Shown here in pieces: positions 63,598 through 64,000 of a stretch of DNA of 64,000 nt. The translations under genes were made by a program, and so were the position numbers. This stretch comes from Acidobacteriota bacterium. Lineage in GTDB: Bacteria > Acidobacteriota > Terriglobia > Terriglobales > Acidobacteriaceae. Below the pieces are notes generated by a model. That model saw only the letters and a program-made list of their open reading frames with translations, did not search any database and was not told the DNA's origin. The stretch lies in the NCBI GenBank assembly GCA_018268915.1, contig JAFDVQ010000017.1:242628-306627 (forward strand), read 5' to 3'. Each line of letters begins with the position of its first letter. The first letter of the stretch is position 1.

Positions 63598-63783
63598 ACC
63601 TAGCTGAATTAAGAGGGTGGCTGAATTCGTGCCCCTTCAAAACCGAGTGAACCAAGACGGGCTTGATTCGTGCCCTTCGAAGATTTGCAGGTCTTCCTAA
63701 CGTTTCACCGTGGGCTACTCTCGTGTTCCGCCCCCGGGAGATTGGCGGGGCTGAAGCCCAATGTTTTTCGGCGCGTCCAAATT

Positions 63784-63803
63784 CAGAGGCCTCAAGGCCT
63801 CTG
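63784..63803. repeat. 20-base palindrome CAGAGGCCTC-AAGGCCTCTG-type
   Basis: Arms CAGAGGCCT and AGGCCTCTG pair around a CA centre. It resembles the other two palindromes of this region and may be a third repeat class. No gene spans it. Confidence 0.6.
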
Positions 63804-63890
63804 CTCCCTCCGGTGTGTGCGATGAAAAGCCGCACTTTATTTTGCGGCACTATTCTGCACGGCTTAGGCGTGACGTTTCAAAACAGACTC

Positions 63891-64000
63891 TCAGCTTCTG
63901 GCTGATTGGCTTGCGGCAATTTCGCGGCTTTGGGCGAGGATTTCTTTCACCATGCGGGCGGTATCCGGATCGAGGTCGGAGCCGGGCTCGGGATATCGGC
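63891..64000 (-). CDS. C-terminal end of a gene running off the window
   Basis: The - strand frame ending with TGA at 63891 encodes about 36 residues visible here: YPEPGSDLDPDTARMVKEIL followed by a helical, Ala/Ser-rich tail. The composition looks like real protein, in contrast to the other frames. Too short to name. Confidence 0.5.
   Translation of the reverse strand, partial: RYPEPGSDLDPDTARMVKEILAQSREIAASQSARS

Noticed and set aside
1..64000. CRISPR array, prophage, integron or tRNA-linked island
   Set aside because: No repeat-spacer pattern, integrase, attachment repeats, phage structural genes or tRNA gene was seen. The repeats at 63.2-63.6 kb are only two copies with long spacing.

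Overview
The window looks like chromosomal DNA of an Acidobacteriota, probably class Terriglobia. Three things point there: a VWFA-related secreted protein of the type best known from acidobacteria (55.9-57.0 kb), secreted two-cysteine/HYDIN-like/FnIII repeat proteins, and a hopanoid block (shc, hpnH) next to ispH. Base composition is moderately GC-rich throughout. I saw no rRNA, tRNA, CRISPR array, transposase or integrase.

1-21.8 kb is an exopolysaccharide or O-antigen assembly region, almost entirely on the + strand. It holds an initiating sugar-phosphate transferase, a WlbA/WlbB/WlbC-like trio for a 2,3-diamino-uronate sugar, several glycosyltransferases, a YdjC/ChbG deacetylase, an asparagine-synthetase homologue lacking the catalytic cysteine, an O-antigen ligase/polymerase, an FkbM methyltransferase and a Wzx-like flippase. 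One secreted beta-helix protein lies on the - strand. A second subgroup (16.9-21.8 kb) has an AlgD-like GDP-mannose dehydrogenase, an alpha/alpha-barrel protein and two more glycosyltransferases.

22.1-31.9 kb is a compact three-gene set placed after a strong hairpin: a NodU/CmcH-type carbamoyltransferase, a stand-alone adenylation-carrier protein whose pocket residues read as glycine, and a one-module polyketide synthase (KS-AT-KR-DH-ACP-TE, with DH after KR). Together they could build and release a small glycine-primed polyketide. This is the best candidate for an undescribed pathway.

31.9-41.7 kb is a CDP-deoxysugar block: an RmlC-like protein lacking the catalytic tyrosine, a CgeB-like glycosyltransferase, a membrane protein with two copies of a cysteine module, an RfbF-like cytidylyltransferase, a SAF-domain oxidoreductase, CDP-glucose 4,6-dehydratase, a UDP-galactopyranose-mutase-like flavoprotein and a PIG-L deacetylase. 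It ends at a perfect 13-bp terminator stem.

41.7-50.7 kb carries three modular secreted proteins around a nucleotidyltransferase / PqqD / HprK-like trio. The PqqD protein has a Tat-like segment and a short C-terminal tail. An XRE regulator follows.

50.9-55.8 kb is isoprenoid and hopanoid metabolism (ispH, shc, hpnH and a small unknown protein). 55.9-59.4 kb has the VWFA protein and feoAB on the - strand. 59.6-63.0 kb has a small unknown protein, a ketoglutarate-semialdehyde dehydrogenase and a FucP-like sugar permease. 63.0-63.9 kb is non-coding and holds palindromic direct repeats. The last 110 bases are the end of a further - strand gene.

Protein functions come from motif reading only. 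No similarity search, structure prediction or codon statistics were run.
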